NCBI GenBank assembly: GCA_024509875.1
Contig: JAMPIV010019844.1
Coordinates: 434,001-498,000, forward strand
DNA: 64,000 nucleotides
Reading direction: 5' to 3'
From: Oreohelix idahoensis
Lineage: Eukaryota > Mollusca > Gastropoda > Stylommatophora > Oreohelicidae
The notes beneath the pieces are model-generated. The model worked only from the letters and a program-made list of their open reading frames with translations, was not told where the DNA came from and did no database searches. Positions 21,225-32,104 of this stretch are shown here, piece by piece (position 1 is the stretch's first letter; the number at the start of each line of letters is the position of its first letter). Made by a program: the position numbers and the translations under genes.

Positions 21225-23613
21225 TGTCACGTAGCGTTTAAAGGATAAGAGAATTATTTAGAGGAAATAATAGATCTGATGTGGAAGATTTGGCTCAAGG
21301 AATCCCTGCTGGGTTTTCCCACTTCCGAAGGGTGACGAAGAGGGTAAATTCTCCTAACTCGACAGGTCTGGAAAAGATTGTAAGGAGATATTTGGTCTCT
21401 CGCTACCGTCGTCCCCTTCTCAGTTATCTATTATTATTATTCTTTAAATTATATTATATTTTACGAGCCCCCCCTCCCTTATAAAGGAAGATAAACATAG
21501 ACAATATTCAACATCTAATGGAAGGATTGCATGCTGACGAAAAGATCAGAGAAGAACAAGCGGGTTTCAGGCCGAAACGATCATGTATTGATCAAATATT
21601 CACACTAAGAACAATTATAGAAGAATCAGTGGAAAGGCAATCGCCACTTATTATCACCTTCGTCGATTTTCAAAAAGCCTTTGATAGTCTACACCGTCCA
21701 TCATTGTGGAAGATACTTACAATCTATGGTTTTCCAACAAAATATGTGAATATAATCAAAGCGCTATATGACAATGCAAGATGTTGTGTTAGAACAAATA
21801 AAGGGAATACAGAATGGTTTACAGTAGAAACAGGGGTGAAACAAGGCTGTATTATGTCACCACTACTTTTTGGAATAGCTATTGATTGGGTTATGAGAAA
21901 CTATACCCACAATGAACAATTGGGTATAAAATGGACAAATGGAAAATTCCTGGGGGACCTGGATTTCGCAGATGATGTAGCATTCTTAAGTTCAACACCA
22001 AGACAATCCCAAGAAGCAATAAATAATTTGTGTCATCTCTCGGTTAAAATTGGTCTCCAAATAAATGCCTCTAAAACTAAAGCTATGAACTTTTCTAACG
22101 AGACCTTTGATATCATCTTGAACGGGGAAAAACTACAGAAAGTTGAAAGTTTCAATTATTTAGGCAGTAAAATGACTCAGGATGGTGACACAACAAGAGA
22201 AATCCATACTAGAATTGCTTTGGCAGCTAGCGCCTTCAATAGATTATCTAACATTTGGAAATTACGATCATTGAATATACATACCAAGCTTCGTCTGTTT
22301 AATTCAAATGTTATCTCAGTGTTAACATACGGCTGTGAGAGTTGGAAAATAACAAAATCATTGGAGAACAAGCTGAATACATTCGAGAACAAATGTCTTA
22401 GAAAACTCATGAACATCAGTTGGAAAGAATTCAAGACTAATCGACAAATAAGAGAAGACTCTAGGCAGAAATATGTCTCCGACTATATAAGGAAAAGACG
22501 ATGGTCATATATCGGTCATGTCCTACGAATGCAAAACAACAGAATACCACTACAGGCGCTCACTTGGGTTCCTGAGGGTAAGCGGAAAAAAGGAAGACCA
22601 AAAGAAACACTCAGAAGAACAATAATAAGAGAAGGAAGAACGTTGGGCCTAAATAATGTGCAAGAGCTAAGAGGAGTGGCGTCACAACGAATAACCTGGA
22701 GAGCACTGGTTTCTGCCTTATGCGCCGTGTTTGGCGCTTAAAGAATTTATTATTATTATTATTATTAATGGAAGGAACAAAGCGTGGGGTACAGTATATA
22801 CACCCAATTGGTTTATTGCAATAAAGTGAATAGATGGTGAATGATAGTATTGTCGATGGAATTAGTGTCTGCTGTATGTATTATGTGTCTCACAATTCAC
22901 GTGTTTTTCATCATGGATGACTAAACTTTGTGGCATTGATTAGGTGAGTTTCCTTTGTCGTGGACTTAGCTTTTCAGCCCCCGGCTGATAGTGAAGTGTG
23001 GTTAGTTCTCCGGTCTCCTGACGTTGCCCCGGTAGGTCTTGAATGGTTCGGATTTGCCTTCTCTGTGCTCGACTCCGTATTCTGCGCTGAGATTGGACTG
23101 TCGTGCAAGGCTCCACCATAGACTACTCAAAGATGGACGCTAACCCGCAATTAGACACGTGGCTTCAGTGCTTTTAATGCGAGAATTCGCCGATAATTGG
23201 GTTAGACCTAGCTGTCTCAAGGGTTCCGGGCAAGTGAAGATTGCCCGTGTTTGGCGCACTTTTAGCGGGACATTTCCGCTTGGACACGTGATCCATAGCG
23301 TGCATCATGTGACATTAGCGTCAAATAAACGCTCCAATCAATAGCGTTAAAAGTCACGTGATGTTTTCCTAAGTGGCCTAAACTGGTTTTATCAGCTTAA
23401 GCAGTCTTAAATTAAAACAGGTTCCTAGCTACCGAGGTCATTGGTCAACAATGACGTCGTATCTAAAAATAGCGAGGAGAAAATACTGAATGCTAGGAGA
23501 ATTTCCGCCAGTGACAATTCCCGGGACTTTGCGATCATGCATTGAGGATGAGAAAAAAACGATGTCACGTAAATAATAAAAAAAATGAAGAGAAGATTGG
23601 GCAAGTTGTCACA
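21225..23613 (-). repeat. Gmr1-like element, 3' LTR with nested LINE
   Basis: Matches 28397-29535 except for the 1.24-kb LINE at 21527-22765 and its duplicated target TAATGGAAGGA. It begins about 50 bp from the acceptor of dynein exon 10. Confidence 0.95.
21527..22765 (+). mobile_element. RTE-like LINE, 5'-truncated, nested in LTR
   Basis: Flanked by TAATGGAAGGA (21516-21526 and 22766-22776). An uninterrupted ORF runs 21518-22741 (407 aa): EEQAGFRPKRSCIDQIF, FVDFQKAFDSLHR, GVKQGCIMSPLLFG, catalytic LDFADDVAFL, then the C-terminal WSYIGHVLRMQNNRIPL and GKRKKGRPKETLRR. It starts inside the RT domain, so the endonuclease is missing. The first Met-Glu-Gly comes from the duplicated target site. 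The 3' end is a GCGCC-GTGTTT-GGCGC stem-loop overlapping the stop, then (TTA)n. Confidence 0.95.
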
Positions 23614-23640
23614 CAAGCCCCTCCTCAAGTTTGACGTTCC
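23614..23640 (-). promoter_or_regulatory. Polypurine tract of Gmr1-like element
   Basis: The minus strand reads AACTTGAGGAGGGGCTTG directly before the 3' LTR, in the expected place for plus-strand priming. Confidence 0.65.
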
Positions 23641-23683
23641 GTCCAACTCCTCTTGTCCTGTCTTCCTCTTCTTTTCCAGTTTC

Positions 23684-26600
23684 TCATATCTCCTCGGTTG
23701 CGTCCGGATGTCTGCTCAAAAAATCTGCCCCTACGTTGTTCTTCCCAGGTATGTATTCTATGTGAAATGAATATGGCTGCAACAGGAGTGACCATCTCAT
23801 AAGCCGGGCATTAAGGTTCTTCGACGCTGCAAGAAATATCAACGGTTGGTGATCACACTGCACCGTGAACTTTTTCCCGTATAAATATGGTTGAAACTTC
23901 TGCACAGCCCATATTAGCGACAGACATTCTCGTTCGATGGTAGAGTAGTTCTGTTCAGCAGGGTTCAATTTCCTACTAGCATATGCGATGGGGAATAGAG
24001 TTGCAGAAGGTCTATCACTAGGCTGCAGGAGAGTGGCTCCTATCCCTATATTGCTAGCATCTGTTCGCAGCGTAAAGTTCAGAGTTAAGTCAGGCAGTCG
24101 CAGAATTGGCCTAGCTGTGAGTTTCTCCTTCAGCAGCGTGTAGGCATTTTCGCACTCCGCTGTCCAGGTTACTTTGTCCGGGTTCCCATTCTTGGTTAAT
24201 GCGGTCAATGGCGCACTCAGGGTATTAAAATCTTTAATATATCTCTGGTAGAAGCCACATAGAGACACAAATGACCTTACATCCTTTTTAGTCTGGGGTC
24301 GTGGGGCCCGCTGTAACTTCTCAATATTACGCGCATCTGGGAACATGCATCCATGCGAGATAGTGTGTCCCAGGAATTCTAGTTGCTCGCAGGCAATTTG
24401 ACATTTTGTAGGGCGAGCGGTGAGTCCTGTTTCTCTAAGTCTTTCGAAGAGTAGGGAAACTGCGTCCAGGTGCTCCTCAAAGGTGTTCGTGGCAATAAGT
24501 ATGTCGTCCATGAAATTACTTATCCCAGGGTGGTTCAGGGGTTCCAGTAGCTTCCTCATCATACGAGTAAAGACGCTTGGGGCGTTGCTTAGCCCAAATG
24601 GCAATACATTAAACTCGTAATGGCCTTCAGAAGTACTAAATGCTAACATATGTCGAATTTCCTCTTTTACCGGGATCTGGTAGTACCCTTTGCTAAGGTC
24701 TATCTTCGAAAAGTATCGTGCTCTACTCAGCTTGGTGAAAAGCTGATTCTGATCCGGTAAGGGCTCCGCTTGAAATTCCGTTACAGCGTTGAGCCTTCGG
24801 TAGTCTATGCAGAGGCGATGTTCTCCTGTGGATTTTCTAAGCAACACTACACTCGCACTATAAGGCGACTCTGATTTTGAGATAATATTTTCCTTAAGCA
24901 GGTACTCGATTTCCTCACTCAATGCCTTTGCTTTAGCATAAGGAACAGGATAGTTCTTAACTCGTACCGGGGCGAGGTCTGTTAGCTTCATATCAAATTC
25001 TATCAGGTTGGTCATGCCAGGTTTATCCGTGAGTGTACTAGTGTGTTTTCTCAACAACTGTTGAACCCGTGCCTGCTGATCCTCCGTTAAAGTTGAACTA
25101 ATCTGAACATCTTGATGAGTTTCGCACTGACGAAGAGGGTATTCACAGGAGGTCAGGGGTTCTGCCTCAGTTTCCGTCGCAATAGCCAGTGTCAGGAAAT
25201 GTGCTGGTTCTGCACCTGGTCTTTCATAATATCGCTTCAGCAGGTTTATGTGGTAAATTTTCTGCTTCCCCTTTATGGCAATCTTGTAATTGGTGCGCGA
25301 CATTTTCTCAACAATTTTATATGGACCTCTCCACCCGATTTGCAATTTATTATTGCTACTGGGCAGGAGTAATAATACCTGTTCTCCTACTTCTAGCTCC
25401 CTATCCTTCGCAGTGCGGTTGTAGTAACGCGCATGTTTACGACGGGCACGGCGTACATTTTCCTTTGCCAGTTCCCATCCTGTTTTAAGGCGTTGGGTCA
25501 ACTCCTTCACGTATTGGGATGCAGAGGTGACCGTCTCATCAGCTTTATCATCTGTCCAAGTACGTAACAGTGCCTCTAAAGGTCCTTTTATAGGTCTACC
25601 AAACAGCAATGTGGCAGGAGGCATCCCAGTAGAATTGTGGGGTACTTCGCGGTAAGCAAATAGTGCTGCGGGTAAGTATTGATCCCAGCTCTCTGGTTTT
25701 TCCTGCGCAAGTTTCCGAAGGATGGAAATAAGGGTCCCGTTAAACCGCTCCACCTGGCCATTTGCCTGGGGGTGGTAGGGAGAGGTGTGGATATGTCGGG
25801 CCTGAAATATCCTAAACACTTCCTCGGTGAGTTTTCCTCGGAATTGGGAACCATTATCTGTCAGGATCTGTGACGGAAACCCTAGCCGAGTAAATATGGT
25901 GAGCAGAGCCTCAGCAACATGCTTAGAATCACAGGCGGGCATAGCAATTGCCTCTGCCCACATGGAGCAACAATCCACTAACGTGAGTATATAACTGTTT
26001 CTCTTTTTGCTACGAGTAAGTGGACCCACAATATCCACCGCTACTCGTTCGAAGGGTGTGCCCAAGATTGGCATTTCTCCCAGAGTGGCTGGGGCCGTCC
26101 AGTGTTTCGGCGCTGTCCTCTGGCACTGCGGGCATGATTTCACATATCTCTGGATATCGGCGTTGATACCTGGCCAATAATAATGACATGAAATACGCTG
26201 AATCGTGGCACTTATGCCCATGTGGCCACTAAACGGAAGGGCATGGCCCATTTCTAGGACCTGGGCTCGGTATGCTGATGGAACCACAAGTTGCCCATGT
26301 TCCTGTCCTCCATTTCCTGCTTTCCGATGCAACAGCCCATTTTTCTTGTAGAAGTCTCCCTTTTGGAGAGGAGTGTGCGCTCTCGGTAGTTTTTTGTAGC
26401 AGGGTGCTAGAGATTGATCCTCCGTTTGTGCCTTTTTTAATTCCTCAGGAAGGATGTTGGGTGGGGATTCCAACTCCGTATTCCGTTTGGCCTGTCCTCT
26501 AGTGGTGACAGCCGCCACAACCAGAGGGTGAATGGGTTCTCCCAAGAACACATACCTACACCCTAAGATCAAGGGATAAATAGGGTCGTCCAAGATCGCT

Positions 26601-28036
26601 GCACGGATTTCCCCAGTCACATATTTTGATTTGACCTTAATCTTGGCTATGGCCAAACGCATAGGTGCTGCACTTTTAGTAGGTCCTTGTATTTCTATAG
26701 TGTCTTCTGTCATCTGGTCAGGCTTGACTAGGGATGCACAGACAACTGCGTCGAATGCAAGGCCTGTATCATAAAGGCAGGTCACCTCTTGGTCATTTAC
26801 GAGGACTGTCTCAACGACCGGGGGATGTCGGGGTTTGTCCAGAGGTTCTTCCGGTCCATTTCCCCTTGCGGCACTTTTACGTAAGCAGGCAGCATGATGA
26901 GGTGGGTTTTTCCGGTTGCACTCCTGCGTATTGTGGGTGATGGTTCTACAGTGCTTACACCATTTTTCCCCTTGCCTCTGCTGCTGGAAATTAGATCTCT
27001 GAGTAGTCTTGTAGTCTGGCTTGTCATGCTTTTTGAAGTTAGTATACGGTGGTTTCACTTGGGGGTCCATGTGTGACTGAGCTGTCTGTCTAGGTACGTA
27101 ATCTGGTTGTTTCCGTCTGGGTGGTGGATTCTCTGATAGTGCTGCCTGATATCGTTCCGCTAACTGGACTATGGATTCTAAAGTGCTGGCCCCATTCTCT
27201 GTCAGGAATCTTCTCATGTCGGAAGTCATGGTGTCCTTCAGTTGTTCGATCATGACCATTTCCTTCAGGCCTTCCCAATCATGAGTAAAATTCCCTAGGG
27301 CACCCCACTTCTCCACGTAGGAATCCAGTCTCGCAGCAAACTGAGCAAAGTTCTCTCCGACTTCCCTCCTAGAGTTACGGAACCTCTTCCTATAGGCGTC
27401 AGCATGTAGCTCATAACGAACCAATAGTGCCTTTTTCAAAGAGTCGTAGTCATCCTGTAAACCTGGAGGAAGCTTGCTATACACGTCATAAGCAGTTCCT
27501 CTAAGCCCTTGCGACAGTTTCAGGTTCCATTTGCTCTTCTCCAAACCAAACGTGGTGGCAAACTTCTCAAATTTGTCGAGATACCTATCGATCGAGTCGG
27601 CTTGTTCCGAGAAAGCTTCAAATGGAAACGTCAAAGGTCCCAAAGTTGACATGAGTGAGGATGGCAAAGGTCCGGTGCCCCCTGCGTGCAAGGAAGGCAT
27701 ATCATCTGACCGTGGCGATAGGTTGCCTGAGGAGGTAGATGCGGTCGCACCGGCTACTGGTTCAACTCTTTGAGCTTGTCCCTGCATCTCTAACTGCTTC
27801 ATCTTCAATGCATGCTCGCGTTCATCTCTCTCGCTTCTTTCTCTAGCGTCTACAGCTTTTATCCTCTCATCTATTTCTGCTAACTTTATTCGCTCTTCTC
27901 TTTCAGCTTTCGCTGTTTCTCGAGCGTAATACTTATCAGTCTCGACACTGACATAATTTGCAAGGTCCACCCCACTATAACCTAGATCTCGACCGGCCTC
28001 CCCTAGTGCTGCCTTAAGCTTAACTATTTCAGCCAT
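23684..28036 (-). CDS. Gag-Pol polyprotein, order PR-INT-RT-RH (1,450 aa)
   Basis: One uninterrupted frame from a true ATG. A charged coiled-coil leader spans about 30-85 and gag about 135-300. A CCHC zinc knuckle lies at 360-373 (C-X2-C-X4-H-X4-C). The retropepsin DTG is at 423-425 with ILG at 490-492. The integrase HHCC finger is H598, H605, C635, C638. The integrase catalytic triad is D668, D727, E763 (D-X58-D-X35-E). A GPY module is at 904-906. RT spans about 1040-1200, with IDLSKGYYQIPV and the catalytic box FMDD at 1175-1178. RNase H has D1326 (LRTDAS), the RECLSL acid near 1370 and D1395. Integrase before RT is the diagnostic oddity. All catalytic residues seem present, so the copy may be active. 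Confidence 0.95.
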   Translation of the reverse strand: MAEIVKLKAALGEAGRDLGYSGVDLANYVSVETDKYYARETAKAEREERIKLAEIDERIKAVDARERSERDEREHALKMKQLEMQGQAQRVEPVAGATASTSSGNLSPRSDDMPSLHAGGTGPLPSSLMSTLGPLTFPFEAFSEQADSIDRYLDKFEKFATTFGLEKSKWNLKLSQGLRGTAYDVYSKLPPGLQDDYDSLKKALLVRYELHADAYRKRFRNSRREVGENFAQFAARLDSYVEKWGALGNFTHDWEGLKEMVMIEQLKDTMTSDMRRFLTENGASTLESIVQLAERYQAALSENPPPRRKQPDYVPRQTAQSHMDPQVKPPYTNFKKHDKPDYKTTQRSNFQQQRQGEKWCKHCRTITHNTQECNRKNPPHHAACLRKSAARGNGPEEPLDKPRHPPVVETVLVNDQEVTCLYDTGLAFDAVVCASLVKPDQMTEDTIEIQGPTKSAAPMRLAIAKIKVKSKYVTGEIRAAILDDPIYPLILGCRYVFLGEPIHPLVVAAVTTRGQAKRNTELESPPNILPEELKKAQTEDQSLAPCYKKLPRAHTPLQKGDFYKKNGLLHRKAGNGGQEHGQLVVPSAYRAQVLEMGHALPFSGHMGISATIQRISCHYYWPGINADIQRYVKSCPQCQRTAPKHWTAPATLGEMPILGTPFERVAVDIVGPLTRSKKRNSYILTLVDCCSMWAEAIAMPACDSKHVAEALLTIFTRLGFPSQILTDNGSQFRGKLTEEVFRIFQARHIHTSPYHPQANGQVERFNGTLISILRKLAQEKPESWDQYLPAALFAYREVPHNSTGMPPATLLFGRPIKGPLEALLRTWTDDKADETVTSASQYVKELTQRLKTGWELAKENVRRARRKHARYYNRTAKDRELEVGEQVLLLLPSSNNKLQIGWRGPYKIVEKMSRTNYKIAIKGKQKIYHINLLKRYYERPGAEPAHFLTLAIATETEAEPLTSCEYPLRQCETHQDVQISSTLTEDQQARVQQLLRKHTSTLTDKPGMTNLIEFDMKLTDLAPVRVKNYPVPYAKAKALSEEIEYLLKENIISKSESPYSASVVLLRKSTGEHRLCIDYRRLNAVTEFQAEPLPDQNQLFTKLSRARYFSKIDLSKGYYQIPVKEEIRHMLAFSTSEGHYEFNVLPFGLSNAPSVFTRMMRKLLEPLNHPGISNFMDDILIATNTFEEHLDAVSLLFERLRETGLTARPTKCQIACEQLEFLGHTISHGCMFPDARNIEKLQRAPRPQTKKDVRSFVSLCGFYQRYIKDFNTLSAPLTALTKNGNPDKVTWTAECENAYTLLKEKLTARPILRLPDLTLNFTLRTDASNIGIGATLLQPSDRPSATLFPIAYASRKLNPAEQNYSTIERECLSLIWAVQKFQPYLYGKKFTVQCDHQPLIFLAASKNLNARLMRWSLLLQPYSFHIEYIPGKNNVGADFLSRHPDATEEI

Positions 28037-28370
28037 CTTTTGCAGTTAAAGTCCACACTGAGTAAGCTAGTGCTACCTTCCAATAGTATTTCTAGCAACA
28101 AGTAAATACTAATTATTTATCCGACTGCTGTAGAATGAAATTACTACAGTTATGGAGACTTAAGGTCTGTAATTCAATGAAATACAAAATCAAGAACTAA
28201 CTTAATTAAACACAACATATATAAAGGGATTCACCAATCAATGCCTGAATTTCTAGAAAAAATGTTTTCTGTCTTTCTAGAGCTCACTGTGTGAAAATAC
28301 ATGTGTTAAAATGGTATACTGTAATGACTGAATGGATGATACTATCCCAGAGGTATGATAAAATACATAA

Positions 28371-28395
28371 GTTCAAATCCCGGACCGAGACACCA
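28371..28395 (-). promoter_or_regulatory. tRNA primer-binding site
   Basis: One base inside the 5' LTR the minus strand reads TGGTGTCTCGGTCCGGGATT. This is complementary to a tRNA 3' end finishing CCA, with a T-loop-like TTCAAAT. I could not assign the tRNA: the match to a Pro-type T arm is good, but the acceptor is off by one base. Confidence 0.75.
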
Positions 28396-28396
28396 G

Positions 28397-29535
28397 TGTC
28401 ACGTAGCGTTTAAAGGATAAGAGAATTATTTAGAGGAAATAATAGATCTGATGTGGAAGATTTGGCTCAAGGAATCCCTGCTGGGTTTTCCCACTTCCGA
28501 AGGGTGACGAAGAGGGTAAATTCTCCTAACTCGACAGGTCTGGAAAAGATTGTAAGGAGATATTTGGTCTCTCGCTACCGTCGTCCCCTTCTCAGTTATC
28601 TATTATTATTATTCTTTAAATTATATTATATTTTACGAGCCCCCCCTCCCTTATAAAGGAAGATAAACATAGACAATATTCAACATCTAATGGAAGGAAC
28701 AAAGCGTGGGGTACAGTATATACACCCAATTGGTTTATTGCAATAAAGTGAATAGATGGTGAATGATAGTATTGTCGATGGAATTAGTGTCTGCTGTATG
28801 TATTATGTGTCTCACAATTCACGTGTTTTTCATCATGGATGACTAAACTTTGTGGCATTGATTAGGTGAGTTTCCTTTGTCGTGGACTTAGCTTTTCAGC
28901 CCCCGGCTGATAGTGAAGTGTGGTTAGTTCTCCGGTCTCCTGACGTTGCCCCGGTAGGTCTTGAATGGTTCGGATTTGCCTTCTCTGTGCTCGACTCCGT
29001 ATTCTGCGCTGAGATTGGACTGTCGTGCAAGGCTCCACCATAGACTACTCAAAGATGGACGCTAACCCGCAATTAGACACGTGGCTTCAGTGCTTTTAAT
29101 GCGAGAATTCGCCGATAATTGGGTTAGACCTAGCTGTCTCAAGGGTTCCGGGCAAGTGAAGATTGCCCGTGTTTGGCGCACTTTTAGCGGGACATTTCCG
29201 CTTGGACACGTGATCCATAGCGTGCATCATGTGACATTAGCGTCAAATAAACGCTCCAATCAATAAGGTTAAAAGTCACGTGATGTTTTCCTAAGTGGCC
29301 TAAACTGGTTTTATCAGCTTAAGCAGTCTTAAATTAAAACAGGTTCCTAGCTACCGAGGTCATTGGTCAACAATGACGTCGTATCTAAAAATAGCGAGGA
29401 GAAAATACTGAATACTAGGAGAATTTCCGCAAGTGACACTTCCCGGGACTTTGCGATCATGCATTGAGGATGAGAAAAAAACGATGTCACGTAAATAATA
29501 AAAAAAATGAAGAGAAGATTGGGCAAGTTGTCACA
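28397..29535 (-). repeat. Gmr1-like element, 5' LTR
   Basis: 1,139 bp, the uninterrupted copy of the LTR. Ends are TG...CA with the short inverted repeat TGTCAC/TGACA. The pol II promoter is presumably in its U3, but I could not pin a TATA box with confidence. Confidence 0.95.
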
Positions 29536-29540
29536 AATGT

Positions 29541-30145
29541 ATTGCAAGAACATGTGTTTAGTGAAGAAACTTTAAGGGTAGCATAGTGAAAAAATTAGTA
29601 GATACATAGCTTTGAATTAAATAAGTATTTTTATTTGTTTTTAAGAACCTCGAAGGGTTAGATTGCTGGTGGTCACAACAGACTGAAATACCATCTATTC
29701 AACAACTTAAAGATAGGAACTGAGGCACTGATAAAATGACTACTGAACATCTGCTTCAAAGGTGCTCAACATATGAGGAACAGAAGAAGTGCATTTGTCA
29801 TCACAAGTACCATTCCTATAAAAATTATACGGAGATATCAACAGCTTCAAGCTGACCGATGCTTTCTTTGAACATTTTCAAGCTGAGAGTGAAGAAAGAA
29901 GAAGAAGATTGCTCAAGAAGAAGAAAAAAGAGCAGAGATCAAAATACCCCAATTAAAACAAATTAATATTATAAAATGCAACAAATATAGCGTAAGAAAA
30001 GTATATGAACAGTTTGAAAGAATTATAAATTCTCTGTTAACAGAAGAATATTGATAGTTATAACTCTGAGGATAGCAACAAGGCTTATAAATAAACAATA
30101 AGATTATATTTCACCTACACAAGAGTAGCAGTTAAGATTAAAATA
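29541..30145. other. Dynein intron, no feature seen
   Basis: A-rich sequence with an AGAAGAAGAAG stretch near 29900. No ORF or repeat recognised. Confidence 0.4.
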
Positions 30146-30149
30146 CATC

Positions 30150-30255
30150 ATCATAATGATTTTAATTCTCCCTCCTTATGGAGCATGGAGCCACCACTGC
30201 AGCTGGTCCCCCTGTTGGACGTCTGCACCAAGCATTGACATGCTCTTGCAGCTGT
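30150..30255 (-). mobile_element. SINE-like repeat, core family S1
   Basis: The minus strand carries GAGCATGTCAATGCTTGGTG and AGCTGCAGTGGTGGCTCCAT, then GCTCCATAAGGAGGGAG, where CTCC-ATAA-GGAG can pair. An ATCATTATGATG tail follows. Confidence 0.72.
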
Positions 30256-30744
30256 GGCTAAAATTAAAATACAGCCTAAATAATAATTATTTTACAACCA
30301 TTACACAAAATGCAAACATCTTTATGTGTAATATACCAAAAAGGAGTGAACAAATGAACAAAATTGCAATCACCATATTTTAATGATTAGCATTCTTTCG
30401 CAACATCATTATCAAATTTGGCATGGTCTTACAAATATATTAAACTGAGCTTATTAACTTTATTTGGGATGAAAGTTATACATAAATATTGATTTACTGA
30501 TCAGTAATCTTTGTAGAAATATATATAAGAGAATTGTAAATATGATTATTTTCCCAGATATTAGTAGACACTGAGTCTTTGCTGGAAATTGATGACACAG
30601 TGTGCAGACTCACACTGCACATTTGTTGGACTGGTGTCATTTTTCTTTGCTAGAATTATTAAAATTGTAATGTTAATGAACAAACATGACCTTATTCTTT
30701 ATTTGACTTGTCCATATTTGTTGAAGTTTTTTGTGGTTTAAATT

Positions 30745-30860
30745 TTTACAGGATGGGGTAACCAGCCCCATGCCCAACCCTCCTTAGTCGCTTTCTACGA
30801 CATGCATGGCAGGGAACAGTGTTACTATTCTTTGCTCCCCTTTCGGGCCCCAGTAACACA
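30745..30860 (-). mobile_element. SINE-like repeat, 5' part of family S3
   Basis: The minus strand reads AGCAAAGAATAGTAACACTG then CATGTCGTAGAAAGCGACTA and GGGTTGGGCATGGGGCTGGT. The same order occurs at 54385-54500 on the plus strand. Confidence 0.7.
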
Positions 30861-30869
30861 TGGATGAAA

Positions 30870-31755
30870 CATGACCTTAGTGGAATCTATTCACATTTGT
30901 TGCGACTTTCAGAATATTTATTCTCTGCAAAATTTTCAGAATTTTCCAGTAAATATGATGTTAGCAGAACTACCTTTTCCAAATGGGTAGAAAAAAAAAA
31001 TGACTGAATGCAATTCCACATACACAATGGTTATCAAGAAGTAGTCATCAAGCCAAAAACTTGTAAAACTGATGGATACAAAGACTAAAGGACATATATT
31101 TGAAGCAGTTTCATGTTAAATGTACTCCTTCAAATGGCAGATAAATGGTTAACATAAGACCATATATCGTTATGACTGAAAGAAATAAATCAGTACAGAT
31201 CTGATAAATTTATTCAACAATGCAGAAGTACTATACCCTTAAAATAATACAATTCTGTTTAATTTAGTACTCATATAGACTCAGTTCATTGCAATGATGT
31301 GAAGGGAAAATATAACAAATGGCTCTCATGTATTCTTAATGATGAAACCTGAACTAGAAATAATGAATATCCCTGTACTGAAGAAGAGGGAAGACCATGA
31401 CAGCATAACAGTCAAAACTAAGATTAAAACTGACAACACATATTGCTTTATTTTCAGAATTAAATGTAATACAGCTGCATCTGCCCTCCATTATAAATTT
31501 ATTTTCTCTTTCATTTCAAGTTTTCAGGAAGGAGATGTTTTGAAACATTTTCAGTTATATCTGAATAAAGATTTGAAAACAAAACCAAAACAGGACAATA
31601 AAAAAAAAAAAAAAGCAAAATAAATACTTACTATAATTTTGTGTAATATTTGTCTTCTTTTTAAATTGCAGTTATTTCTGATATTTTCTTCTGTATTTCA
31701 ACATTCCTTCAAAAAGTGAGACTGGAAAAAAACAAACCTGTTATATCGATGCTTT
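30870..31755. other. Dynein intron, no feature seen
   Basis: AT-rich. The open frame at 31339-31623 is low-complexity and not supported as a gene. An A-run is near 31602. Confidence 0.4.
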
Positions 31756-31762
31756 TAACTCA

Positions 31763-32030
31763 TAAATAAGTAAATAAATAAATAAAGGTAATTAACAGGT
31801 ATTCGTTGGACATAAAGGGTGGCACTAATACATAAAGGGGTGCAAAATTGGCTCAGCGTCCATTTATGATGTACTGTCACAGCAAGGTGATGGCACCATC
31901 TGGTTGGTCCTAGGTTCGATTCCCGGTAAGCCTATCACTCATATTTTCTTTTCTGATGTCTAGTGCCATCCTTTATGTCCAACGAGTACCTGTTAATTAC
32001 CTTTATTTATTTATTTACTTATTTATTTAC
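31763..32030 (+). mobile_element. Foldback repeat with tRNA-like core
   Basis: About 65-bp inverted arms (31763-31832 and 31959-32029) are almost identical and start outside with (AAAT)n/(ATTT)n. The middle holds an A-box-like TGGCTCAGCG (near 31848) and a B box GGTTCGATTCC (near 31912), so the right part reads as a tRNA-derived SINE with an ATTT tail. The left arm repeats that SINE's 3' end in reverse. Confidence 0.8.
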
Positions 32031-32104
32031 TATCCACAGGACTCATTATTTATGCCTTTAACTCACAACCCCCCCAAAAAATGTGTATACTACCATGCTT
32101 AGGC

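Larger units (their letters stand above)
21225..29535 (-). mobile_element. Gmr1-like Ty3/gypsy LTR retrotransposon, intact
   Basis: Two LTRs flank one 1,450-residue ORF. The element is bounded by the 5-bp duplication AATGT (21220-21224 and 29536-29540). Ends are TGTCACG... and ...TTGTCACA on the plus strand. The right LTR (1,139 bp) and the left LTR, once its nested LINE is removed, differ at about five positions that I can see, so insertion was recent. Domain order is gag-protease-integrase-RT-RNase H, the Ty1/copia-like order known from Gmr1-type members of Ty3/gypsy. There is no envelope gene. It lies in a dynein intron in the same orientation as the gene. Confidence 0.95.

Noticed and set aside
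24420..27773. Plus-strand ORFs across the Gmr1-like element
   Set aside because: They are antisense shadows of the 1,450-residue polyprotein.
23684..28036. Integrase-first order explained as two elements joined or an assembly error
   Set aside because: All domains are in one uninterrupted frame, both LTRs and a target duplication frame it, and a Gmr1-type precedent exists.
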